Source: Bacteroidales bacterium (GTDB taxonomy: Bacteria; Bacteroidota; Bacteroidia; Bacteroidales; JAOZMU01). From it: DNA of 5,561 nt. Below are positions 1-5,561 of this stretch, piece after piece. Below the pieces are notes generated by a model. That model saw nothing but the letters and a program-made list of their open reading frames with translations, did not search any database and had not been told where the DNA came from. How positions within the stretch are numbered: the stretch's first letter is position 1; each line of letters starts with the position of its first letter. The stretch is taken from positions 1 to 5,561 of the forward strand of contig JAOZMU010000265.1 in the NCBI GenBank assembly GCA_029934165.1, written 5' to 3'. Position numbers and translations under genes: made by a program.

Positions 1-300
1 AACAACCAATTACATTTTATAATAATCCGAAAACCAAATTCACTCCAGTATAAATTGCACAAAAGACAGTTTTTGCAACCTTGCTATTAAAATACTGATA
101 GATTATATATTAAGTAATGGAAAATTAATAATTTTGCTTACGCCTGATTTAGTTTTAGTTAGGAATTTTAATGGCTTACTTTATTAAATTCATTTTACTA
201 ACAACTATTGTCGAGTTTTAATTCGTTGATTATAAATGCAAAAACTTGAGTAAATATTTCTTTTCAATGTGAATTGATTTTTACGAACAAGACCTGCATA

Positions 301-332
301 TTGGCGATTGACTAAAATATTTAGTATCTTTA
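301..332 (+). promoter_or_regulatory. Candidate Bacteroidota-type promoter for the large exported-protein gene
   Basis: A TTG at 301-303 is followed, 21 bp later, by TATCTTTA at 325-332. This matches seven of eight positions of the TAnnTTTG -7 element used by the primary sigma factor of Bacteroidota, and the spacing is in the range usual for its -33 TTG element. Transcription would start near 338-340 and leave a 5' leader of about 70 nt. A poorer alternative is TA at 367-368 with TTTG at 372-375, which has one extra base between the halves. The call rests on motif matching only. Confidence 0.4.
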
Positions 333-334
333 GT
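311..334. promoter_or_regulatory. TTTAGT repeat cluster overlapping the candidate -7 box
   Basis: The hexamer TTTAGT occurs inverted at 311-316 (as ACTAAA) and direct at 320-325 and 329-334. The first two form a near-palindrome, ACTAAA-ATA-TTTAGT. The outer pair extends to GACTAAA / TTTAGTC (310-316 and 329-335). The direct copies are 9 bp apart and the last overlaps the proposed -7 element. A regulator binding here could block or modulate initiation, but AT-rich leaders produce such repeats by chance and no regulator is visible. Confidence 0.25.
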
Positions 335-410
335 CGTTTTTTAAGGTAAACAAGCCAGTCTGTCAATATTTTTTGTGGTAGTGTGTTAAAAATAATTAAA
401 ATCTTACATT

Positions 411-476
411 ATGATACGATTAATTACTACGTTATTAGCTTTTTTTCTCGTTTTTCAGGTTTCGTTAAGTTCTGCA
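411..476 (+). other. Sec signal peptide, cleaved by signal peptidase I
   Basis: Residues 1-22 have a short basic start (MIR), a hydrophobic core (LITTLLAFFLVFQVSL) and a small-residue end (SSA). The predicted cut falls between Ala22 and Gln23, giving a mature protein that begins QVLKK. No Cys lies near the cut, so the protein is not a lipoprotein. A mature N-terminal Gln straight after Ala is common in exported Bacteroidota proteins. Confidence 0.85.
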
Positions 477-3400
477 CAAGTGCTGAAAAAGATTAATAAG
501 AAGACGAAATTCACGGCTTTTTCTAAGGAAAAATATATTGAAGAGTTAGAAACTTTTCTTTTCAAAACCTCGAAGCGACAAGATTTGGAAGAGGCATACC
601 GCGATTTTAAGGGCGTTTGGGAGGCTGCGGATTTTCGTGAGTCGAAGAAAGACACCATAATTTATACCTCTACGATGCTTTTTCAGGGGCGAGCAAAGGC
701 TTATCCCGATTTTATGAATTATATGAATTGCATGGTTGCCTTTCATACATCGCATCACACCGAGGCAAGTTATTATCAGTGGGAACTGGCTCTACGAAAG
801 CTATTTAATGGAAAAAAAGTTTCGCAGCGAGTTTTGAAGGGTTTTTTGGATTTTACGATTAATCTTCTGAAAAACAACACCTTGTTTGAATCGCGTGCTG
901 TGTGGTGGCGTGCAGGCTCGGATAATTTTACGTTTGAGGTGGCAGACCCAGTTCGCGTGCGATTTGGCAACACGAAACTGATTTGCTCTTTTCCGGAAAA
1001 AGTCCGTAAGCAAAAGCCTGATAGTATGATTATTTATGAAACTTCTGGCGTTTTTTATCCGCAGCCCGGAAAAAAAGCTGTTTTTTGGAACGGCTCTGTC
1101 GGTAAAATGTACTGGGAACGAATTGGTTATGATAAAACAGACTCTTATACCGACATGGATTTTTATCGGATTGACCTAACAACTCCCGAAGTACGGGACG
1201 ATTCTGCGCGTGTTGTTGTGGGTAAGTATTTTCAGCAACCAGTTTTGGGGGTTTATGTGGATAGGCTGCAAGCATCTGTAAAAAAGGAAACTGCAACTTT
1301 TCCGCGTTTTTCGTCGTACTCGGACAATATTTTTATTGCCGATGTGCTTCCTAACATAAACTACAAAGGTGGTGTGCAGGTAAAAGGGGTTAAACTTATT
1401 GGCAAAAATATGGACGATACGAAAGATGTTTCGATATTTGTTTCAAAAGGCGATTCTACATTAATGCACGCTTTTGGTAAATCGTTTGTTATTAAACCAA
1501 CAGGCGTTACTTCGTTATCGACAAAGATTACGATTCCGCTCGAAAACGATTCGATTTTTCATCCGGGAGTTCAGTTTTCGTACAATGATTCGCTGCGAGA
1601 AGTTGAGCTTATGCAGGATAATAAAGCATTATCGAAAAGTTATTATTTTAACTCTTACCATGATATGGACTTTAATGCAGAGTTATTGCAGTGGAATATT
1701 GATGGAGATAATGTTGTTTTTAAGCAAGCGCGTAGTGGCATAACAACCAAACGAGCAATGTTTCGCTCGGAAACTTTTTTCGACAAAGCGTATTTTCGTA
1801 GCCTGCAAGGTGCAGACAAAGAACACCCACTCAAAATAATACGGCGGTTTACCCAAGCAATTGGTAGAGAGGACTTTAAGGCTATTGAGTTGTCGAATTT
1901 TTTACGGCGCGATGTAGTCGTGGTACGACATCTTTTGCTAAAATTAGCTGTCGAAGGCTTCCTCTCTTATGACAATAATTCTGATATTGTAAATGTTAAT
2001 AAACGCCTGTATAATTGGCTCGACTTTAGTGCCGGCAAGAAAGATTACGATGTAATTTTTATGGTTTCGGACGATTTAGATGCGTTTCAGGAATTGCATA
2101 AAGACCCATTCGGTAATGTGATTACACCAATTCCAGATTCAACAGAATGGCGAATAAAAACAGAGAGGGTTGAAGGAAAAGAATACCAGTACATCGTACA
2201 ATCGTTGCACGGGAAGCTAAACCTATCAACCCGAGACTTGAATGTGTCCGGAATTGACTCAATCACAGTAAGTTCTGTTCAGAATGTTGTTAGTGTACCC
2301 ACTGGCGGAAGCATGACTTTGAAAAAAGATGGCGACTTTTCTTTTGATGGCGTTGTTAAAGCTGGACTTTTAGAATATGTTGGCGTTGGCTACTATTTCG
2401 ACAAAAAAAACTTTACAATAAATATGGATAGTGTTTCCTATATGCGGATAAAAGTAAACACTATTGCAAATATTTCGCCTGAGGGAGACACTATGATGAA
2501 GCAAATCTACCTTAAATCCAATATCCATGATATTACAGGACAATTATTGATTGATGATACAACAAATATGTCTGGGTTGAAGAAAAAGGAGTTTTCTCAA
2601 TTCCCAATTTTTAAAAGTCAAGAAAAATCCTATGTTTATTATGATGAGTATTTTGATAATGCAAATCATTTTGCTAAAGACATACAAGCTAAAGTTTACG
2701 ATAAAGAGAAATTCTTTTTCGAGGTTGATCCTTATGAATTGGATAGTCTTGAGAACTTTAAAACAGATAGTTGGCAGATTAAAGGTACATTTACATCAAA
2801 CATATTTCCAACATTTCGTGAAAAGTTAACGATTATGACAGACTCTATTCACGAATATAATGAGGATATAAGGGACACCGTGATTAGCGAATTATTCTCG
2901 TTAGGTTTCGAGCGTCGTGGTATTACAGCCCGCGAACCGTTGTACGGTGGCAAAGGCGAAGCACAGAACGACCTTGTTTTGAGTAACCTTGGGCTACGCG
3001 GAAACGGTAATATATATTACCTTACAACATCGACAAAAGCCGAGGAGATAATGTACTATCTTGATTCTACTGTAACCAAATCGATGACTTACCAAGTTGA
3101 GGAACAAGATTATGAGCCAGAATATGCTGGCTCGGAGGGTGAAGGTGCTTATGTGCAATGGTATCCATACAAAGACAGCTTAGTTGCAACAACACAAGAA
3201 AACGCTATAAGTATGTTCGACGAAACCGCAGGGTTGTTTGGCTCTCAGTCTGTAACACCTAACGGACATTATGGTTGGGGTACGATGGATTTTCTTAATG
3301 CAAAAATATACTCGGATTTTTCTGAAACTGTAACTAACACCCAAAATTTCACGAAAAAGGGAAATAAAGATTGGGGTATGGAGTCAGTATTCAGATATAA

Positions 3401-5249
3401 ATCTACCGAATTAGATATTGATACTTGCCGATTTGAAGTAACACCAGATATATTTAAGCAAGTTGCCCTGAATGCCGACAATTACAAGGGACACATCGAC
3501 TTTGACGATGAGATTGGCAATTTTGAGACAAATGGTGAATTATCCAAAGTAGAACTTCCTATAAACCAGTATATTAGCAAGATGGATAAATTTACTTGGG
3601 ATGTTGCAGAGCAATTAATTACCATTGGCGCAACAGAAACCGATGGCGATGGCGACCGCGTTGGTTCTGAGTATATTTCTGTTCACCCAGACCAAGACAG
3701 TTTAAGGTTTATGTCGAAAACATCGAAATTTGGGCTTGAAGATGCGTTGATTACCGCTTCCGAGGTGGATTCTATTATCGTAGTTGACGGAGCTGTCTAT
3801 CCAAGCACCGATGTTATCGTCGATAAGGACGCAAAAATGCACACTTTGGAGCAGGCTCAAATCATTGTTGACAGCACACTTCGTTATCACAGATTTTACA
3901 ATTCGGTTGTCAATATTCTTGGGCGTTATGCTATTCAAGGCAATGGAGATTACGATTATCTTGATGAGGCAGATTCTGTCCAGACAGTACATTTTGCAAA
4001 AATTGACACACTCCACGCTCCTGTTCTTGGCGAAAAGGGCGATACCATTGACTGGGAAGTGCGCACATACGCCAATGGTGAAATTTCCGAAGTTTCGGAA
4101 TTTACACTCAGTCCAGCATTTGGTTTTTATGGTACGGCACACATGTACTCTCAAAATCAATTCCTGACATTCGCTGGAGCAACAAAAATATTTCACCCAT
4201 GCGAAAACCTGATTTCTCGTCCGTTATCTTTTATATCTCCTGTTGACCCCGACACAATTTATATACCAATGGAAGCAAACCCGAAAGATATTGATGGACA
4301 GCAGATTATGTCGAGTTTTTTCCTCGCAAAAGACTCAACACATATTTATCCGGCATTTCTTTCAAAACGCGGGAAAGCTGGCGATGTACCACTTATTCCT
4401 GTCAAAGGCTACTTAACTTACGATGAAACAAAGAACAGATATAAAATTGGGTTAAAAGAAAAACTTCTTGACCCTGATTTGCCAGGTAATTTATTGAGTC
4501 TCAATAACGAACACTGCATATTGAATGGAGAAGGAAAAATTGACCTTGGCGTAGATTTAGGTTTAGTAAAACTAACCACGGTAGGCTCTGTGCGACAAGA
4601 TGTTTCGGACATGGCAACAGCCATGGGACTTTTGATGGGCGTTGATTTCTTTTTCTTAGAGGCAGGAATGGAAATGATTGCAGAAGCAATGATAGAAGAG
4701 CCAAGCCTAAACCCTGTACACCTCGATGAAGAAAATTACATAAAAGCAGTTGTTGAGCTGGTGGGAGCAAAAAGAGCTACCGAGCTACGTGAAGAACTAA
4801 TATCTTATGGGCAATATCAAAAAGCTCCAAAAGAGTTAAATCACACAATAACATTTGCAGATATTAGCTTTGAATGGAACGAAGAAGCCCAGTCCTATAT
4901 GTCAATAGGCGACAAAGGAATAGGTGTCGGCTCGATTGGCAAAGAGCAGATAAATAAATATGTAAAAGGTAATGTCGAAATTGTCAAAAAACGCTCTGGC
5001 GATGAGTTTAAAATGTACATTGAGGTTACACCTGCACAATGGTATTTCTTCCAATACTCTCGTGGTAAGATGGTTGTGTTTTCGAGGAACGGGAAATTCA
5101 ACGAAAAAATTACCGAGCTAAAAGAAGGAAAACGTAAAGCAGAAAAAGTAAACGATGTCGAATATCTTTACGAAATCGGAAGCGAAAGTCTCAAACGCCG
5201 ATTCATGACACGTATCGAAACATATCAACAAAGCGGCAAAGGCGAATAG
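411..5249 (+). CDS. Very large exported protein of unknown function (Bacteroidales-type conserved hypothetical, 1612 aa)
   Basis: I do not recognise a characterised function. The ATG at 411 is the only sensible start: an in-frame TAA lies at 393-395, no other start codon comes between, and this ATG gives a good signal peptide. The upstream bases are A/T-rich without a Shine-Dalgarno sequence, as is usual in Bacteroidota. Residues 1-22 are the signal peptide. Residues 36-165 are largely helical, with many aromatic and basic residues. Residues 170-440 alternate hydrophobic and polar positions as beta strands do. Residues 470-540 read as a winged helix. Residues 600-680 and 1003-1265 hold beta-rich modules with recurring FDG, NYKGHIDFD and FYGTA-type turns. 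Residues 1395-1470 are helical and the last 140 or so residues are mixed alpha/beta. There is no lipobox, internal membrane helix, type IX C-terminal domain or obvious catalytic motif, and only five Cys. Several stretches (YVYYDEYFD, HPDQDSLRF, GNGDYDYLDEADS) resemble a large uncharacterised Bacteroidales family as I remember it. The protein is probably periplasmic or surface-associated. It appears intact and lies alone on this strand. Confidence 0.9.
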   Translation: MIRLITTLLAFFLVFQVSLSSAQVLKKINKKTKFTAFSKEKYIEELETFLFKTSKRQDLEEAYRDFKGVWEAADFRESKKDTIIYTSTMLFQGRAKAYPDFMNYMNCMVAFHTSHHTEASYYQWELALRKLFNGKKVSQRVLKGFLDFTINLLKNNTLFESRAVWWRAGSDNFTFEVADPVRVRFGNTKLICSFPEKVRKQKPDSMIIYETSGVFYPQPGKKAVFWNGSVGKMYWERIGYDKTDSYTDMDFYRIDLTTPEVRDDSARVVVGKYFQQPVLGVYVDRLQASVKKETATFPRFSSYSDNIFIADVLPNINYKGGVQVKGVKLIGKNMDDTKDVSIFVSKGDSTLMHAFGKSFVIKPTGVTSLSTKITIPLENDSIFHPGVQFSYNDSLREVELMQDNKALSKSYYFNSYHDMDFNAELLQWNIDGDNVVFKQARSGITTKRAMFRSETFFDKAYFRSLQGADKEHPLKIIRRFTQAIGREDFKAIELSNFLRRDVVVVRHLLLKLAVEGFLSYDNNSDIVNVNKRLYNWLDFSAGKKDYDVIFMVSDDLDAFQELHKDPFGNVITPIPDSTEWRIKTERVEGKEYQYIVQSLHGKLNLSTRDLNVSGIDSITVSSVQNVVSVPTGGSMTLKKDGDFSFDGVVKAGLLEYVGVGYYFDKKNFTINMDSVSYMRIKVNTIANISPEGDTMMKQIYLKSNIHDITGQLLIDDTTNMSGLKKKEFSQFPIFKSQEKSYVYYDEYFDNANHFAKDIQAKVYDKEKFFFEVDPYELDSLENFKTDSWQIKGTFTSNIFPTFREKLTIMTDSIHEYNEDIRDTVISELFSLGFERRGITAREPLYGGKGEAQNDLVLSNLGLRGNGNIYYLTTSTKAEEIMYYLDSTVTKSMTYQVEEQDYEPEYAGSEGEGAYVQWYPYKDSLVATTQENAISMFDETAGLFGSQSVTPNGHYGWGTMDFLNAKIYSDFSETVTNTQNFTKKGNKDWGMESVFRYKSTELDIDTCRFEVTPDIFKQVALNADNYKGHIDFDDEIGNFETNGELSKVELPINQYISKMDKFTWDVAEQLITIGATETDGDGDRVGSEYISVHPDQDSLRFMSKTSKFGLEDALITASEVDSIIVVDGAVYPSTDVIVDKDAKMHTLEQAQIIVDSTLRYHRFYNSVVNILGRYAIQGNGDYDYLDEADSVQTVHFAKIDTLHAPVLGEKGDTIDWEVRTYANGEISEVSEFTLSPAFGFYGTAHMYSQNQFLTFAGATKIFHPCENLISRPLSFISPVDPDTIYIPMEANPKDIDGQQIMSSFFLAKDSTHIYPAFLSKRGKAGDVPLIPVKGYLTYDETKNRYKIGLKEKLLDPDLPGNLLSLNNEHCILNGEGKIDLGVDLGLVKLTTVGSVRQDVSDMATAMGLLMGVDFFFLEAGMEMIAEAMIEEPSLNPVHLDEENYIKAVVELVGAKRATELREELISYGQYQKAPKELNHTITFADISFEWNEEAQSYMSIGDKGIGVGSIGKEQINKYVKGNVEIVKKRSGDEFKMYIEVTPAQWYFFQYSRGKMVVFSRNGKFNEKITELKEGKRKAEKVNDVEYLYEIGSESLKRRFMTRIETYQQSGKGE
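1818..2030 (+). other. Winged-helix-like segment inside the exported protein (residues 470-540)
   Basis: The pattern is helix (PLKIIRRFTQAIG, 473-485), helix (FKAIELSNFLRR, 489-500), turn, helix (VVVVRHLLLKLAVEGF, 502-517), then a hairpin-like wing (LSYDNNSDIVNVN, 518-530) and a closing helix (KRLYNWLDF, 531-539). The spacing and the LxxEGFLxYD transition match the helix-turn-helix-wing order of winged-helix domains, which often end in a 'LxxLxxxGhhxxx' motif before the wing. In an exported protein it is unlikely to bind DNA and more likely serves protein contact. This is a reading by eye; no structure prediction was possible. Confidence 0.4.
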
Positions 5250-5305
5250 AACATAGTGTTTTGGGTATGTTTGGTAGTGGCTATTAATTAGTTGTACTTG
5301 TTTAC

Positions 5306-5347
5306 AAAAAACCGCCATGCTACAAAATTTGTGCATGGCGGTTTTTT
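5306..5347. terminator. Bidirectional intrinsic terminator between convergent genes
   Basis: Bases 5306-5320 (AAAAAACCGCCATGC) are perfectly complementary to 5333-5347 (GCATGGCGGTTTTTT), giving a 15-bp stem with a GC-rich core and a 12-nt loop that can partly pair (ACA/TGT). The stem carries T6 at its 3' end on the + strand and, because of the flanking A6, also on the - strand. It lies 57 bp after the stop of the large gene and about 45 bp after the stop of the Rpn-like gene, so it can end transcripts arriving from both sides. Confidence 0.92.
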
Positions 5348-5391
5348 ATGTGTCTCTGCGGTAGTTGTTTGGTTGTCTGTGGGCTACTAGA

Positions 5392-5561
5392 TTATAGCTT
5401 TTCAATTTCGTTGATGGACAATCCTGATGACATAGCAATTATTTCATTTGAGACACCATTCATTTTTAATTCTTTTGCCATTTCAACTTTTCCTTCAACT
5501 TTCCCCTCAATCTTTCCTTCAATCTTTCCTTCAATCTTTCCTTCAATTTTTCCTGCGATTT
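5392..5561 (-). CDS. C-terminal part of an Rpn-family PD-(D/E)XK nuclease / putative transposase (partial)
   Basis: The reverse strand is open from the window edge to a TAA at 5392-5394 and gives 55 residues: IA, then six G-K-(I/V)-E repeats, then MAKELKMNGVSNEIIAMS followed by SGLSINEIEKL. The ending is the typical tail of the Rpn (recombination-promoting nuclease, PDDEXK_2) family: a charged EGKxEGK repeat, then a small helical unit of the form AxxLKxxGxSxexIAxxxGLSxxEIExL. Family members are usually around 300 residues with the nuclease core in the N-terminal two thirds, so the catalytic residues lie outside this window. Rpn proteins are RNA-independent DNA endonucleases linked to recombination and, in some cases, phage defence. 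The gene converges on the large exported-protein gene and shares its terminator. The repeats are too simple to identify the family on their own; the tail after them makes the call. Confidence 0.75.
   Translation of the reverse strand, partial: IAGKIEGKIEGKIEGKIEGKVEGKVEMAKELKMNGVSNEIIAMSSGLSINEIEKL
5482..5553 (-). repeat. Six tandem 12-bp repeats (G-K-I/V-E codons) in the Rpn-like gene
   Basis: Six consecutive 12-bp units of the form GGAAARRTTGAA (read on the - strand) encode GKIE four times and GKVE twice. Three neighbouring units (5506-5541) differ at only one base, while the end units carry more changes, which fits recent expansion in the middle of the array. The unit length is a multiple of three, so gain or loss of copies changes the protein by four residues without breaking the frame. 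Confidence 0.93.

Larger units (their letters stand above)
1..410. other. AT-rich intergenic leader upstream of the large gene
   Basis: No convincing gene lies here: all forward frames are broken by stops and no reverse-strand frame reads like a protein. Forward frame 3 is open from the window edge to a TAA at 51-53 and would end ...NNPKTKFTPV, so the tail of an upstream gene is possible, but 16 residues are too few to judge. A weak hairpin (TTGCA at 55-59 with TGCAA at 74-78, extended by AAAA/TTTT with one bulged base) follows that stop but has no T-tract, so I do not call it a terminator. The rest is AT-rich DNA with a candidate promoter near 301-332 and several TTTAGT hexamers. The leader is long for a Bacteroidota gene, which fits an independently transcribed unit. 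Confidence 0.6.

Noticed and set aside
3..53. Possible 3' end of an upstream gene (…NNPKTKFTPV, stop at 51-53)
   Set aside because: Only 16 residues are visible and another frame is open even longer (to 88-90), so chance cannot be excluded. It is mentioned in the leader entry but not annotated as a gene.
744..758. HTSHH histidine cluster (residues 112-116) as a metal site
   Set aside because: It lies in an apparently helical region with no partner residues at family-typical spacing, and nothing else suggests a metalloenzyme.
3642..3659. TDGDGDRVG stretch resembling a calcium-binding Asp repeat (residues about 1077-1085)
   Set aside because: There is a single copy with no following thrombospondin type 3 or dockerin pattern, so a metal site is not supported.
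3784..4167. 127-residue open frame on the + strand in another frame of the large gene
   Set aside because: It overlaps the large gene completely, has low-complexity basic composition typical of an out-of-frame reading, and no start signal.
3702..4196. 164-residue open frame on the - strand inside the large gene
   Set aside because: It is fully antisense to a region with good protein-like character, is rich in Cys and Ile in an unnatural way, and shows no signal peptide or domain. It is most simply a shadow of the coding strand.
4608..4695. Hydrophobic stretch MATAMGLLMGVDFFFLEAGM as a membrane helix
   Set aside because: It is broken by Asp and Glu and flanked by an acidic amphipathic helix. 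A buried helix is more likely than a membrane span.
4950..5249. Type IX secretion C-terminal sorting domain
   Set aside because: The C-terminus ends in a basic helical segment (SLKRRFMTRIETYQQSGKGE) without the beta-sandwich pattern or the terminal Lys-rich strand of known sorting domains.

Overview
The window looks like chromosomal DNA from a member of the Bacteroidota, probably Bacteroidales. The evidence is the AT-rich base composition, a long leader before the large gene with no Shine-Dalgarno sequence, a plausible Bacteroidota-type promoter (TTG, then TAnnTTT about 21 bp on), a signal peptide cut just before Gln, and a large exported protein of a kind I recall only from this phylum. That recollection comes from memory of the family and was not checked by a search.

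Layout: positions 1-410 are an AT-rich leader with no convincing gene. It contains a candidate promoter near 301-332 and five copies of the hexamer TTTAGT in two clusters, one of which overlaps the promoter. One gene on the + strand (411-5249, 1612 codons) fills most of the window. It encodes an uncharacterised secreted or periplasmic protein with a signal peptide, a helical N-terminal part, a long beta-rich body, an embedded winged-helix-like segment (about residues 470-540) and a mixed alpha/beta C-terminus. It has no recognised enzyme motif, lipobox, membrane anchor or type IX secretion signal. Positions 5250-5391 are intergenic and hold a near-ideal bidirectional intrinsic terminator (15 bp perfect stem flanked by A6 and T6). 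From 5392 to the window end, on the - strand, lies the C-terminal end of an Rpn-family (PD-(D/E)XK nuclease / putative transposase) gene, with six tandem 12-bp units encoding G-K-(I/V)-E.

The two genes converge and share the terminator. Nothing suggests that they work together: the large gene looks like a stand-alone transcription unit, and the Rpn-like gene is a typical scattered accessory gene. I see no CRISPR array, tRNA, rRNA or complete insertion sequence. The strongest candidate for undescribed biology is the giant exported protein itself, especially the DNA-binding-type fold apparently embedded in a protein that leaves the cytoplasm.
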